NCBI GenBank assembly: GCA_018993265.1
Contig: JAGKSW010000123.1
Location: forward strand, 20,122-84,121
From: Nostoc sp. TH1S01
Lineage (GTDB): Bacteria; Cyanobacteriota; Cyanobacteriia; Cyanobacteriales; Nostocaceae
DNA length: 64,000 nt
Direction of reading: 5' to 3'
The position numbers were made by a program, and so were the translations under genes. The notes beneath the pieces are model-generated. The model saw only the letters and a program-made list of their open reading frames with translations, made no database searches and was not told where the DNA came from. Shown here piece by piece: positions 28,148 to 34,938 of this stretch; position 1 is the first letter of the stretch; each line of letters opens with the position of its first letter.

Positions 28148-28504
28148 TTAAGAATACAAACCTTCAGCTTGACAATAAATTTTTGCTGGTGCTTGCTCAA
28201 AATACTTAAATAATGCTGGACATAGCCAACCTTCCAGACTTTTTTCACCCCACAGATACCAATTACCGTTATACTCTTCGCGCAACCAGGTTAATTCTGC
28301 TTGATAACCAGGGAAAGGACTAGCAGAAAATAGCAGTTTAAATCCTTCATCCACATTAGCTATACCTTGAACCAGAATATCAATCATTTCTGGTACACCA
28401 CTCACAAACGGTTCTTGCACCAGACCTAAACGCTCATCATCAAATACCCATGTTTGATTATGCCTATATGGGAAAATCACCATCATTGAGTTAGTCATTA
28501 GCAA
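28148..28504 (-). CDS. DUF6717-like small protein of unknown function
   Basis: This 118-residue protein reads MMVIFPYRHNQTWVFDDERLGLVQEPFVSGVPEMID near its start, a pattern I associate with the DUF6717 family found in cyanobacteria and planctomycetes. It is soluble, acidic and rich in aromatic residues, with no signal peptide or membrane helix. An internal ATG (residue 7) would be closer to family starts. The function is unknown and context does not help, because it faces the polysaccharide island across a terminator. Confidence 0.7.
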   Translation of the reverse strand: MLMTNSMMVIFPYRHNQTWVFDDERLGLVQEPFVSGVPEMIDILVQGIANVDEGFKLLFSASPFPGYQAELTWLREEYNGNWYLWGEKSLEGWLCPALFKYFEQAPAKIYCQAEGLYS

Positions 28505-28692
28505 TTATTGGTGAATAATGTTGTAGTCAAGATTACTAATTAATAGAGAATAATATAACTTGAGATAACTGTAGCGCATCAGGAGGTTTGCAGGGTGAGA
28601 AGGGCGAGTCTAGGGCAAACTTATTTACAATTTAGGAAATTCTCAGCAATCCAGCTTATTCTGTACTGCAATTGGGAGTAAATACTTTTATC

Positions 28693-29481
28693 ATGTGCCG
28701 TTTACTTGCCTATCTTGGTTCGCCTGTTTCTTTGGAGCATCTTCTGTATAAACCAGAACATTCTTTGATTGTCCAAAGTTACCAACCCCGCGAAATGAAT
28801 TCTGGGGTAGTAAATGCAGATGGTTTTGGGATGGGTTGGTATCATACTCACAAAGATACTGCTCCCTACATCTACAAAAATACACTGCCGATTTGGAATG
28901 ATATCAACTTACCGCATCTGAGCCGTTACGTGGAATCAAGTTGTGTATTAGCTTATGTACGCAGCGCCACAATAGGACAAGCCTTAGATTTTGCTAATTG
29001 TCAGCCATTTAATCATGAAAATTGGCTATTTTTGCATAACGGATTCATTGAAAATTTTCGGCAAACATTACACCGAAAAATCCGCAGCACTTTAACGCCC
29101 GATTTTTACGACAAAATTTATGGAAGTACCGATTCTGAACATTTATTTGCGTTGTTACTTTCTCAGAGTCAAATTCACAAACATCGTTCGCCAGAATATG
29201 CGCTACGCGCCACTTTGTTAGCTATTTCTGAATTAGCGAAACGTCATCAAATCAAGGTTTTAGCAAACATCGTTTTAAGTGACGGAAAACGTCTGATAGC
29301 TTCGCGTTTTGCTATTGGTTCACCAAATCCATCTTTGTATTGGATACGAGATGATCTGAATTTTCCGAACTCGGTAATTATTGCTTCGGAACCTTTATTT
29401 CCTGGTAACTGGACTCCTTGTCCAGAAAATAGCATCATCAGTGTGGGAGAAGACTGTGATATCAAAATTGAGCAAATCTAG
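28693..29481 (+). CDS. egtC: EgtC-type class II glutamine amidotransferase
   Basis: From ATG 28693 the protein begins MCRLLAYLG. Cys2 becomes the N-terminal nucleophile of an Ntn hydrolase once Met is removed, which decides this start over 28672. The family motifs NADGFGMGWY, FLHNGFIENF and GSTDSEHLF are present over 262 residues. EgtC removes the gamma-glutamyl group from the sulfoxide intermediate in ergothioneine synthesis. The next genes are EgtB- and EgtD-like, which supports the assignment. Its 3' end overlaps the egtB start. Confidence 0.9.
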   Translation: MCRLLAYLGSPVSLEHLLYKPEHSLIVQSYQPREMNSGVVNADGFGMGWYHTHKDTAPYIYKNTLPIWNDINLPHLSRYVESSCVLAYVRSATIGQALDFANCQPFNHENWLFLHNGFIENFRQTLHRKIRSTLTPDFYDKIYGSTDSEHLFALLLSQSQIHKHRSPEYALRATLLAISELAKRHQIKVLANIVLSDGKRLIASRFAIGSPNPSLYWIRDDLNFPNSVIIASEPLFPGNWTPCPENSIISVGEDCDIKIEQI

Positions 29482-30736
29482 CACCAAAGAATTTATTCAT
29501 TTTGCTTTAAATGAGTGTCGTGAGAAAACTTTAAAGCTGTTGAGTGAGCTAGATGATATTACATTTTGTAGTCAATATCATCCTGATTTTAGTCCGGTTG
29601 GCTGGCACTTGGGACATATTGCTTATACTGAGTCTTTATGGTTACTAGAACATAGTGCGGGTTTAAAATGTTTATTTCCGGAATACCGTAAGTTGTTTGC
29701 AGCTGATGGTTTACCCAAATCAGAACGTGTCAAATTACCAAACTTAACAGAAATCCGTTATTACTTGCAGACAGTGCGAGAGAAAGTGCTGGAATATTTA
29801 GAAGTAGTTGATATTGAACCGCAAGAACGTCTCTGGCGGTTTTTAATTCAGCACGAAAGTCAACACTGTGAAATTCTCAGCTATGTGTTGGAATTGTCAA
29901 AAATAGGAAAGGGTGCAAGGGTGCAAGGGAAGAACATAAAACTCAACACTCAGCACTCAACACTCAGCACTCAGCACTCAGCACTCAGCACTCAGATGGT
30001 GATGATTCCGGCTGGGGAGTTTGAGATGGGAAATAATTCTATTGATGCGTTGGATAACGAGAGTCTCTGTCATCGAGTATATCTGAATACTTATTGGATA
30101 GACCGTTACCCTGTGACTTGCAGACAATATCGGGAATTTATGGCGGCGGGAGGCTATGAAAATCCTGAGTGGTGGTCGGAGGCTGGGTTGCAATGGCTAC
30201 AAACAGAACAGGTGACACAACCGCTTTATTGGCACAGCGATCGCAGTTATGATGATCATCCAGTCTGCGGTGTGAGTTGGTACGAAGCTGATGCATATTC
30301 ACGGTTTGTTGGCAAGCGTTTACCCACAGAAGCAGAATGGGAAAAAGCTGCTAGTTGGGATGCTCAAGCTCAACGTCGGCGCACCTATCCTTGGGGTGAA
30401 GAAATGCCCTCACTGAAATATTGTAATTGCGATCGCCTCATTGGTCAGACAAGCCCAGTGGGTAATTACCCTGAAGGCCAAAGTCCCTACGGTTTGTTAG
30501 ATACCCTCGGCAATGTTTGGGAATGGACAGCTTCTTGGTTTACGCCATACCAAGGTTTTCAAAGTTACCCTTATGTGGGTTACTCGCAAGTTTATTTTGA
30601 TAACAAACACCGTGTGTTAAAAGGTGGTAGTTGGGCAACTCGTCTGTGGGTAGCACGTTGTAGTTTTCGTAACTGGTACTATCCCAGTGTACGTCAAGTT
30701 TTTACTGGATTTCGCTGTGCTACCAGTGTTAATTAA
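29456..30736 (+). CDS. egtB: Ergothioneine sulfoxide synthase EgtB
   Basis: This non-heme iron enzyme joins hercynine with a thiol donor and O2. The N-terminal DinB_2 domain has GWHLGHIAYTE and HESQHCE, supplying the His ligands of the iron centre. The C-terminal FGE-sulfatase domain has MVMIPAGEFEMG, GVSWYEADAYSRFVGKRLPTEAEWEKAA, GNVWEWTASWF and GGSWATR. Between the domains a heptamer DNA repeat is translated in frame as STQHSTLSTQHSALSTQ. There is no ATG at the front. GTG 29456, just after GGGAGAAG, is my choice, and TTG 29468 is the alternative. Either way the start overlaps egtC. Confidence 0.9.
   Translation: MISKLSKSSTKEFIHFALNECREKTLKLLSELDDITFCSQYHPDFSPVGWHLGHIAYTESLWLLEHSAGLKCLFPEYRKLFAADGLPKSERVKLPNLTEIRYYLQTVREKVLEYLEVVDIEPQERLWRFLIQHESQHCEILSYVLELSKIGKGARVQGKNIKLNTQHSTLSTQHSALSTQMVMIPAGEFEMGNNSIDALDNESLCHRVYLNTYWIDRYPVTCRQYREFMAAGGYENPEWWSEAGLQWLQTEQVTQPLYWHSDRSYDDHPVCGVSWYEADAYSRFVGKRLPTEAEWEKAASWDAQAQRRRTYPWGEEMPSLKYCNCDRLIGQTSPVGNYPEGQSPYGLLDTLGNVWEWTASWFTPYQGFQSYPYVGYSQVYFDNKHRVLKGGSWATRLWVARCSFRNWYYPSVRQVFTGFRCATSVN
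29941..29995. repeat. In-frame heptamer repeat inside egtB
   Basis: ACTCAGC/ACTCAAC heptamers are repeated about seven to eight times within the coding sequence, next to GGGTGCAAGGGTGCAAGGG. Because 7 is not a multiple of 3, three units make one 7-residue peptide repeat. The insertion keeps the frame open and falls in the interdomain linker. CACTCAG heptamers also occur between genes (around 38816-38827). Confidence 0.85.
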
Positions 30737-30901
30737 CGAAAACTTATGGCTTTTTTAGTGGTAAATACGGGAATTTAGTGTTAAACCTTGATTAATCTAG
30801 CTTAGGCGTGATGTTAGCAGCTAGAGCTGTGTGTTTCACTAGCTGGAGGAGGAAAGTTTGTGCGAACAAACAATCTACTACTGCAACTCTGCGGAGGTTA
30901 A

Positions 30902-31939
30902 ATGACAATATCTCAAGCTGTCAACGGCAAAGTTACTTCCCCAAAAAGTATTGAAGAACGTTTGCAAATACAGCGTTTGGTAGAAGCAACAAAAGTAGTG
31001 ACATCAACGGCGGGGAGTGATGTTGTGAAAGGGTTAACTCATACCCTCAAATCTTTACCCCCATACTACTTTTATGATGACCAAGGATCGGACTTATTTG
31101 AACTAATCTGTGAGTTGCCAGAATATTATTTAACTCGCACAGAAACGGCAATTTTACAACAGTATGCTGGTGAAATCGCCAAAATTACAGGTGCGTGTGA
31201 ATTAGTTGAACTTGGCAGTGGTAGTTCTACAAAAACCCGAATTTTGCTAGATGCTTACCAAAATTTAGGTTATCTTGGGCGCTATTTGCCAATAGATGTA
31301 AGTGCGGGAATGTTGGAAAATAGCGCGAGAAAGTTACTCAACGATTATCCGTCTCTGCAAGTTTACGCACTGGCTGGAACTTATGAAATGGCTTTAGCAC
31401 AACTCCCACCAAGACAGTCACCAAGTAGAATGATAGGTTTTATTGGTAGCTCTTTGGGAAATCTCAAACCTGAAGAGTGTGATACTTTCTTGTCACAAAT
31501 TACCAATGCACTGCAAATAGGTGAATATTTCCTTCTGGGAGTAGATTTACAAAAATCAAAAGAAATTTTAGAACCAGCTTACAACGATCGCCAAGGCGTG
31601 ACAGCAGCATTTAATATCAATATGCTGGAACATTTAAATCGCAGATTTGAAGGCAATTTTGATACAACACAATTTGAACACTGGGCGTTTTATAATGAAA
31701 CCGCACATCAAATTGAAATGCACTTGCGGAGTATGCGATCGCAAACTGTGCAATTAAAATCTCTCAACCTCACCGTTAATTTTGCCCCAGGCGAAACTAT
31801 TCTCACTGAAATCTCTCGCAAATTTGACCTGAACAGCATTCAGCAACAACTCAAAACCCAAGGTTTAGTTCCTATTCAAACCTGGACTGATGCAAATCAA
31901 TGGTTTGGTTTGTTGTTATGTCAGTTGCAGTCTGCGTAA
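30902..31939 (+). CDS. egtD: L-histidine N-alpha-methyltransferase EgtD
   Basis: This 345-residue SAM-dependent enzyme trimethylates histidine to hercynine, the first step of ergothioneine synthesis. The protein shows LPPYYFYDDQGSDLFELICELPEYYLTRTE, typical of EgtD. The SAM-binding VELGSGSSTKTRILLDA is near residue 102, and IGFIGSSLGNL follows. GCGGAGG lies six bases before the ATG. It follows egtB by 165 bp, completing a C-B-D set. No egtA is seen, and cyanobacterial pathways often do not need it. Ergothioneine would act as an antioxidant thione. Confidence 0.92.
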   Translation: MTISQAVNGKVTSPKSIEERLQIQRLVEATKVVTSTAGSDVVKGLTHTLKSLPPYYFYDDQGSDLFELICELPEYYLTRTETAILQQYAGEIAKITGACELVELGSGSSTKTRILLDAYQNLGYLGRYLPIDVSAGMLENSARKLLNDYPSLQVYALAGTYEMALAQLPPRQSPSRMIGFIGSSLGNLKPEECDTFLSQITNALQIGEYFLLGVDLQKSKEILEPAYNDRQGVTAAFNINMLEHLNRRFEGNFDTTQFEHWAFYNETAHQIEMHLRSMRSQTVQLKSLNLTVNFAPGETILTEISRKFDLNSIQQQLKTQGLVPIQTWTDANQWFGLLLCQLQSA

Positions 31940-32743
31940 CTCCTGTTTCACCACAATAGGACATTGCATATTTGCAGAATGATTGAATGAATTTGTAGGA
32001 TGGGTATCTTGGCTGTTTTGAATATGGAATGGTGGGGATACCCATCCCACCAACAATTAGTTTTTGTACTATTAAGACCGATATTATTTCTGGGCGATCG
32101 CTCATTAGCTCTCCAATAATACCAGAAGTTATAAATATTGCGCTTGATCCCCCCTAGCCCCCCTTTTTAAGGGCTACGGTGTACACACAAATGTTCGTTG
32201 AGTGCATCTGTCCCGCCTCGGAATGAATTCCGAGTCTCATAGCGAAAGTCATCTCAAGATGACTCAACTAAAAATGTATTTCAGTCCACGCTTTGTGGAC
32301 TTTGGCTATGAGCCTGGAACTTTAATTCTAGGCGGTATGTGGTTGAACATGAAAATTTTTGACTGTGTGTACACCGTAGCTTTTTAAGGGAGGAACCAGA
32401 GTTAAAGTCCCCCTTAAAACGGGGGATTTAGGGGGAGCTACAAGTCTTAAATACAACACCAAAAAGTTTTCAGACATCTTCTAAGATAGGGCATAAAAAT
32501 AACTCTTGTGGTGTGGGCATTCTGCCCGCACCGGACGGGCTAGAGAGCTTATCACACAAGAAATTTATAATGCAACATTTAAGGCTTGCCACGCCACTAC
32601 GAGAATTTTATTTTTACTTTATAAATAACCTCTAAATTCTTGAGCCTATTTCATTATCTGAGATTTTTGCCAAGCTAGGCATTAAATCTTTCGTAATTTG
32701 GCAATGGTATTTATAATGTTACTAATTATTAACTAATTTTTGT
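31940..32743. other. Repeat-rich intergenic region before the microviridin cluster
   Basis: About 800 bp without a supported gene between egtD and the microviridin region. It holds a MITE (32173-32380) and CCCCCTTTTTAAGGG / CCCTTAAAACGGGGGATTTAGGGGG low-complexity words around it. TGTGGTGTGGGCATTCTGCCCGCACC forms a hairpin near 32508-32533. The DNA then becomes AT-rich. Confidence 0.6.
32173..32380. mobile_element. MITE, left copy, with 9-bp target duplication
   Basis: This 208-bp element has terminal inverted repeats GCTACGGTGTACACACA at both ends. TTTTTAAGG lies immediately outside on both sides (32164-32172 and 32381-32389), a clear target-site duplication. Inside is a GTCCAC-GCTTT-GTGGAC hairpin and no transposase gene. 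The short open frame through it is not a gene. A second copy in the same orientation lies at 39013-39222, beyond the microviridin genes. Confidence 0.9.
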
Positions 32744-32804
32744 TTAACTGTCTTAACTGTCTTAACTGTCTTAATATACTTATTTCTTAAATGTCTTAAC
32801 TGTC
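32744..32804. promoter_or_regulatory. Nonamer iterons TTAACTGTC upstream of the microviridin precursors
   Basis: TTAACTGTC occurs three times head-to-tail (32744-32770), runs into TTAATATAC, and occurs again at 32796-32804. The array lies about 70-130 bp before the decayed precursor and about 300 bp before the first intact one. It could be a regulator-binding array or simply a tandem repeat. No functional evidence is visible. Confidence 0.45.
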
Positions 32805-32871
32805 CTTGACCACACATTTGATTGCTGATATATATTTAATTGCCCCAGAAATTTACTTAACGAAAAACACC

Positions 32872-33015
32872 ATATCTACAAACACAATCAAAAGTGTGGA
32901 TGTACGAATGGTAAAGTTTTTTGCGCGTTTCTTGGAAGAACAAACTATTGAAGGAACACAAACTCCTTCTTGGCTTTGAACTTTCGAGTTTCCGATAGAT
33001 GCGGAAGACAAGTAA
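32872..33015 (+). pseudogene. Decayed microviridin precursor (leader kept, start and core lost)
   Basis: The frame ISTNTIKSVDVRMVKFFARFLEEQ aligns with the three intact precursors but begins at ATA where they have ATG. KFFARFLEEQ matches the conserved leader PFFARFLEEQ. A TGA at 32977-32979 interrupts the frame. Beyond it, still in frame, TFEFPIDAEDK aligns residue by residue with the core TLKYPSDWEEY before a TAA. The ring-forming Lys, Ser and one Glu equivalents are lost. GTG 32896 or ATG 32908 could still give a leader-only peptide, but no Shine-Dalgarno is evident. Confidence 0.8.
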
Positions 33016-33043
33016 CTCTAGTCTTTTCATCGGAAATTAAGGC

Positions 33044-33070
33044 AGTAGAAGTTATTCAATAACTACTACT
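33044..33070. repeat. Precursor-linked hairpin A (after the decayed precursor)
   Basis: AGTAGAAGTTATT pairs with AATAACTACTACT around a single C, with one mismatch. It is the same structure as the hairpins after each intact precursor gene, in somewhat degraded form. Confidence 0.65.
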
Positions 33071-33102
33071 CTTGGGTAACAACCAATATCAAGGAATGAC
33101 CT

Positions 33103-33243
33103 ATGTCTACCAACACAGTCAAACCAGCAAACGTGGAAGCAGTACCTTTCTTTGCTCGTTTCTTAGAAGAGCAAGTTACAGAAGTGTCTGATACTTCTCC
33201 TCGGAATACTCTAAAGTATCCTTCCGATTGGGAAGAATACTAA
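33103..33243 (+). CDS. mdnA: Microviridin precursor peptide 1 (core TLKYPSDWEEY)
   Basis: This 46-residue ribosomal precursor starts at ATG after AAGGA. The leader contains VPFFARFLEEQ, the helix known to bind and activate the ATP-grasp ligases. The C-terminal core TLKYPSDWEEY carries all side chains for the tricyclic cage: Thr and Ser for two omega-esters with Asp and Glu, and Lys for an omega-amide with Glu. This ring segment is the same as in known microviridins of the B/K type. The product should be a serine-protease inhibitor whose specificity depends on the residue after the Thr (here Leu). Confidence 0.95.
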   Translation: MSTNTVKPANVEAVPFFARFLEEQVTEVSDTSPRNTLKYPSDWEEY

Positions 33244-33270
33244 ACCTAGTTAGCTTCATCTAACAGTAAG

Positions 33271-33301
33271 GGAGTAGGAGTTATTAAATAACTCCTACTC
33301 C
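33271..33301. repeat. Precursor-linked hairpin B
   Basis: GGAGTAGGAGTTATT and its exact complement flank a single A, giving a perfect 15-bp stem between precursor genes 1 and 2. There is no T-run after it. Likely roles are partial termination, RNase protection or setting precursor-to-enzyme stoichiometry. Confidence 0.75.
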
Positions 33302-33332
33302 TGGTTAACAACCAATATTCAGGAATAATACC

Positions 33333-33473
33333 ATGTCTACAAACACAACAAAAGCTGCAAACATCGAAGCAGCACCATTCTTTGCTCGCTTCTTAGAAGA
33401 GCAAGTTGCTGAAGTGTCTGATACTGCTCCTTACGAAACTAAAAAGTGGCCTTCCGATTGGGAAGAATACTAA
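33333..33473 (+). CDS. mdnA: Microviridin precursor peptide 2 (core TKKWPSDWEEY)
   Basis: This 46-residue precursor has leader APFFARFLEEQ and core TKKWPSDWEEY. All ring-forming residues are kept (Thr, second Lys, Ser, Asp, Glu, Glu). The variable position after Thr is Lys and the Tyr is Trp. In microviridins the position after Thr strongly influences the protease preference, so a Lys there suggests a trypsin-like target, unlike precursor 1. An additional Lys near the ring-forming Lys might allow alternative amide formation. AGGAATAATACC precedes the ATG. The 5' part is nearly identical to precursor 3, indicating recent duplication. Confidence 0.94.
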   Translation: MSTNTTKAANIEAAPFFARFLEEQVAEVSDTAPYETKKWPSDWEEY

Positions 33474-33500
33474 ACCTAGTTAGCTTCATCTAAAAATAAG

Positions 33501-33531
33501 GGATTAGGAGTTATTAAATAACTCCTACTCC
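33501..33531. repeat. Precursor-linked hairpin C
   Basis: GGATTAGGAGTTATT pairs with AATAACTCCTACTCC around one A, with a single mismatch. It is almost identical to hairpin B and lies between precursor genes 2 and 3. Confidence 0.72.
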
Positions 33532-33562
33532 TGGTTAACAACCAATATTAAGGAATAGTACC

Positions 33563-33703
33563 ATGTCTACAAACACAACAAAAGCTGCAAACGTGGAAGC
33601 AGTACCTTTCTTTGCTCGCTTTTTAGAAGAGCAAGTTGCTGAAGTGTCTGATACTGCTCCTTACGAAAGTAGAAAGTATCCTTCCGATTGGGAAGAGTAC
33701 TAA
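33563..33703 (+). CDS. mdnA: Microviridin precursor peptide 3 (core SRKYPSDWEEY)
   Basis: This 46-residue precursor has leader VPFFARFLEEQ and core SRKYPSDWEEY. The first ring-forming residue, Thr in nearly all microviridins, is Ser here. The hydroxyl for the first omega-ester is still present, so a full tricycle remains possible. Arg at the next position is expected to favour trypsin-like proteases, as in microviridin J. AAGGAATAGTACC precedes the ATG. The leader is almost identical to precursor 2, which points to duplication followed by core diversification. Confidence 0.94.
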   Translation: MSTNTTKAANVEAVPFFARFLEEQVAEVSDTAPYESRKYPSDWEEY

Positions 33704-33736
33704 ACCTAGTTAGCTTCATCTAAAAATAAGGGAATG

Positions 33737-33755
33737 GCAGTTATTAAATAACTGC
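33737..33755. repeat. Precursor-linked hairpin D with a compensatory base-pair swap
   Basis: GCAGTTATT-A-AATAACTGC occupies the place of hairpins B and C. The GG/CC pair at the stem position is replaced by GC/GC, that is, a G-C pair flipped to C-G with pairing kept. This supports selection for the structure. Confidence 0.7.
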
Positions 33756-33822
33756 AAGCTACTTTTGAAAACGCGATCGCTTCTATATTACCTAATCCAT
33801 AACATGGAGGCGATCGCCTTTA

Positions 33823-33853
33823 AATTCCCGACTTCTTTAAGAAGTCGAGGATC
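33823..33853. terminator. Decayed REP-like hairpin before mdnB
   Basis: TTCCCGACTTCTT and AAGAAGTCGAGGAT form an imperfect relative of the GATCCCCGACTT hairpins. An inverted GCGATCGC pair (33772-33818) precedes it. Together with hairpin D, these lie between the precursors and the maturation genes and could reduce read-through. Confidence 0.45.
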
Positions 33854-33891
33854 TAGAAAGATGTTAACATACCTTAATATTTATATATTTT

Positions 33892-34881
33892 ATGCACCTG
33901 TCTCGTGATGTTGTTTTATTAATCAGCCACAGTGGTGATTTCTTCACAATAGATAGAGTGGCAGAAGCCTTATCAAAAAAAGGGGCGCAACCATTTCGTC
34001 TAGATACTGATAAGTTTCCTTTAGAAGTACAATTAGCAGCACATTTTGACAAGTCTAAAAGCTACCACACTATAGAATATAACAACCAATCTATCAGTAC
34101 AGAGCAGGTGCAAGCTGTGTGGATGCGCCGCATTTGGGAACCACAATTAGGAAAAGAATTAGCACCCAAGTTCCGCGAAGCTTGCATTAAAGAATCAAAA
34201 GCCACTTTAAATGGTTTTTGGGACAGCCTCAAAGGAGCTACTTGGGTAGATAATTTAGAACGAATAGATTATGCAGGTAGCAAACTGCGTCAACTGCGGG
34301 TTGCATCTGAAGTAGGTTTTACTATTCCCCAAACTCTGGTTACGAATAAAGCCGAAGCAGCAAGAGAGTTTTTCAAGCAAGTCAACGGCAAAATGGTAAG
34401 CAAGCTTTTAACTACTCTTTCCTACAGTATGGAAGCTAACTCCTCGTTCTTTCTTTACACCAGCACTGTTAAAGAAGAAGACTTGCAAGATGCCGAATCA
34501 CTACGCTATTGCCCAATGGTTTTTCAAGAGCAAATCCCCAAGCAGCAAGAATTGCGTGTGGCGTATGTAAATGGCAATGTATTTGTAGGGGCGCTGAATG
34601 CAGATGTGTATGCAACAGCTAAAGCTGATTGGCGTAAACCAGGTGTTGAAGTTGGTGCATGGCAACACCACCAGGTTCCGGATGAATTTGTGCGTCGTTT
34701 GCAAGCTTTTATGGGTAAATTTGGGCTGTTGTTTGGCTCGTTAGATTTTATCCTCACACCATCAGGCGAATACGTCTTTTTGGAAAATAACCCCGTAGGA
34801 GAATGGGGAATGTTGGAGAAAGATTTAGACTTGCCAATTTCAGATGCGATCGCAGATGCCCTACTTCAAACAAACAATTAA
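33892..34881 (+). CDS. mdnB: Microviridin ATP-grasp ligase MdnB (MvdC type)
   Basis: This 329-residue ATP-grasp ligase shows LLISHSGDFFTIDRVAEALSKKG at the start, VWMRRIWEPQLGKEL, and a C-terminal FLENNPVGEWGMLEKDL block with metal/ATP-binding residues. This variant (WMRR, GEWGMLE) is the one that forms the Lys-Glu omega-amide after the ester rings are in place. It is cytoplasmic and needs the leader helix of MdnA. It lies about 190 bp after the last precursor. The paralogous MdnC follows 57 bp later, after an ATTCAGACTTCATACTT-type repeat. The 5' end is not crowded by other genes, so it may have its own promoter. Confidence 0.93.
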   Translation: MHLSRDVVLLISHSGDFFTIDRVAEALSKKGAQPFRLDTDKFPLEVQLAAHFDKSKSYHTIEYNNQSISTEQVQAVWMRRIWEPQLGKELAPKFREACIKESKATLNGFWDSLKGATWVDNLERIDYAGSKLRQLRVASEVGFTIPQTLVTNKAEAAREFFKQVNGKMVSKLLTTLSYSMEANSSFFLYTSTVKEEDLQDAESLRYCPMVFQEQIPKQQELRVAYVNGNVFVGALNADVYATAKADWRKPGVEVGAWQHHQVPDEFVRRLQAFMGKFGLLFGSLDFILTPSGEYVFLENNPVGEWGMLEKDLDLPISDAIADALLQTNN

Positions 34882-34938
34882 ATATTCAGACTTCATACTT
34901 TACACTTCATAATTCAGACTTCATACTTCACACTTTTT

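Noticed and set aside
32202..32387. 61-codon open frame upstream of the microviridin cluster
   Set aside because: It lies almost entirely inside the MITE, and the other MITE copy does not preserve it.
33044..33755. CRISPR-like array suggested by regularly spaced repeats
   Set aside because: The spacing is set by the precursor genes themselves. The repeats are duplicated genes and hairpins, not short identical repeats with unique spacers.
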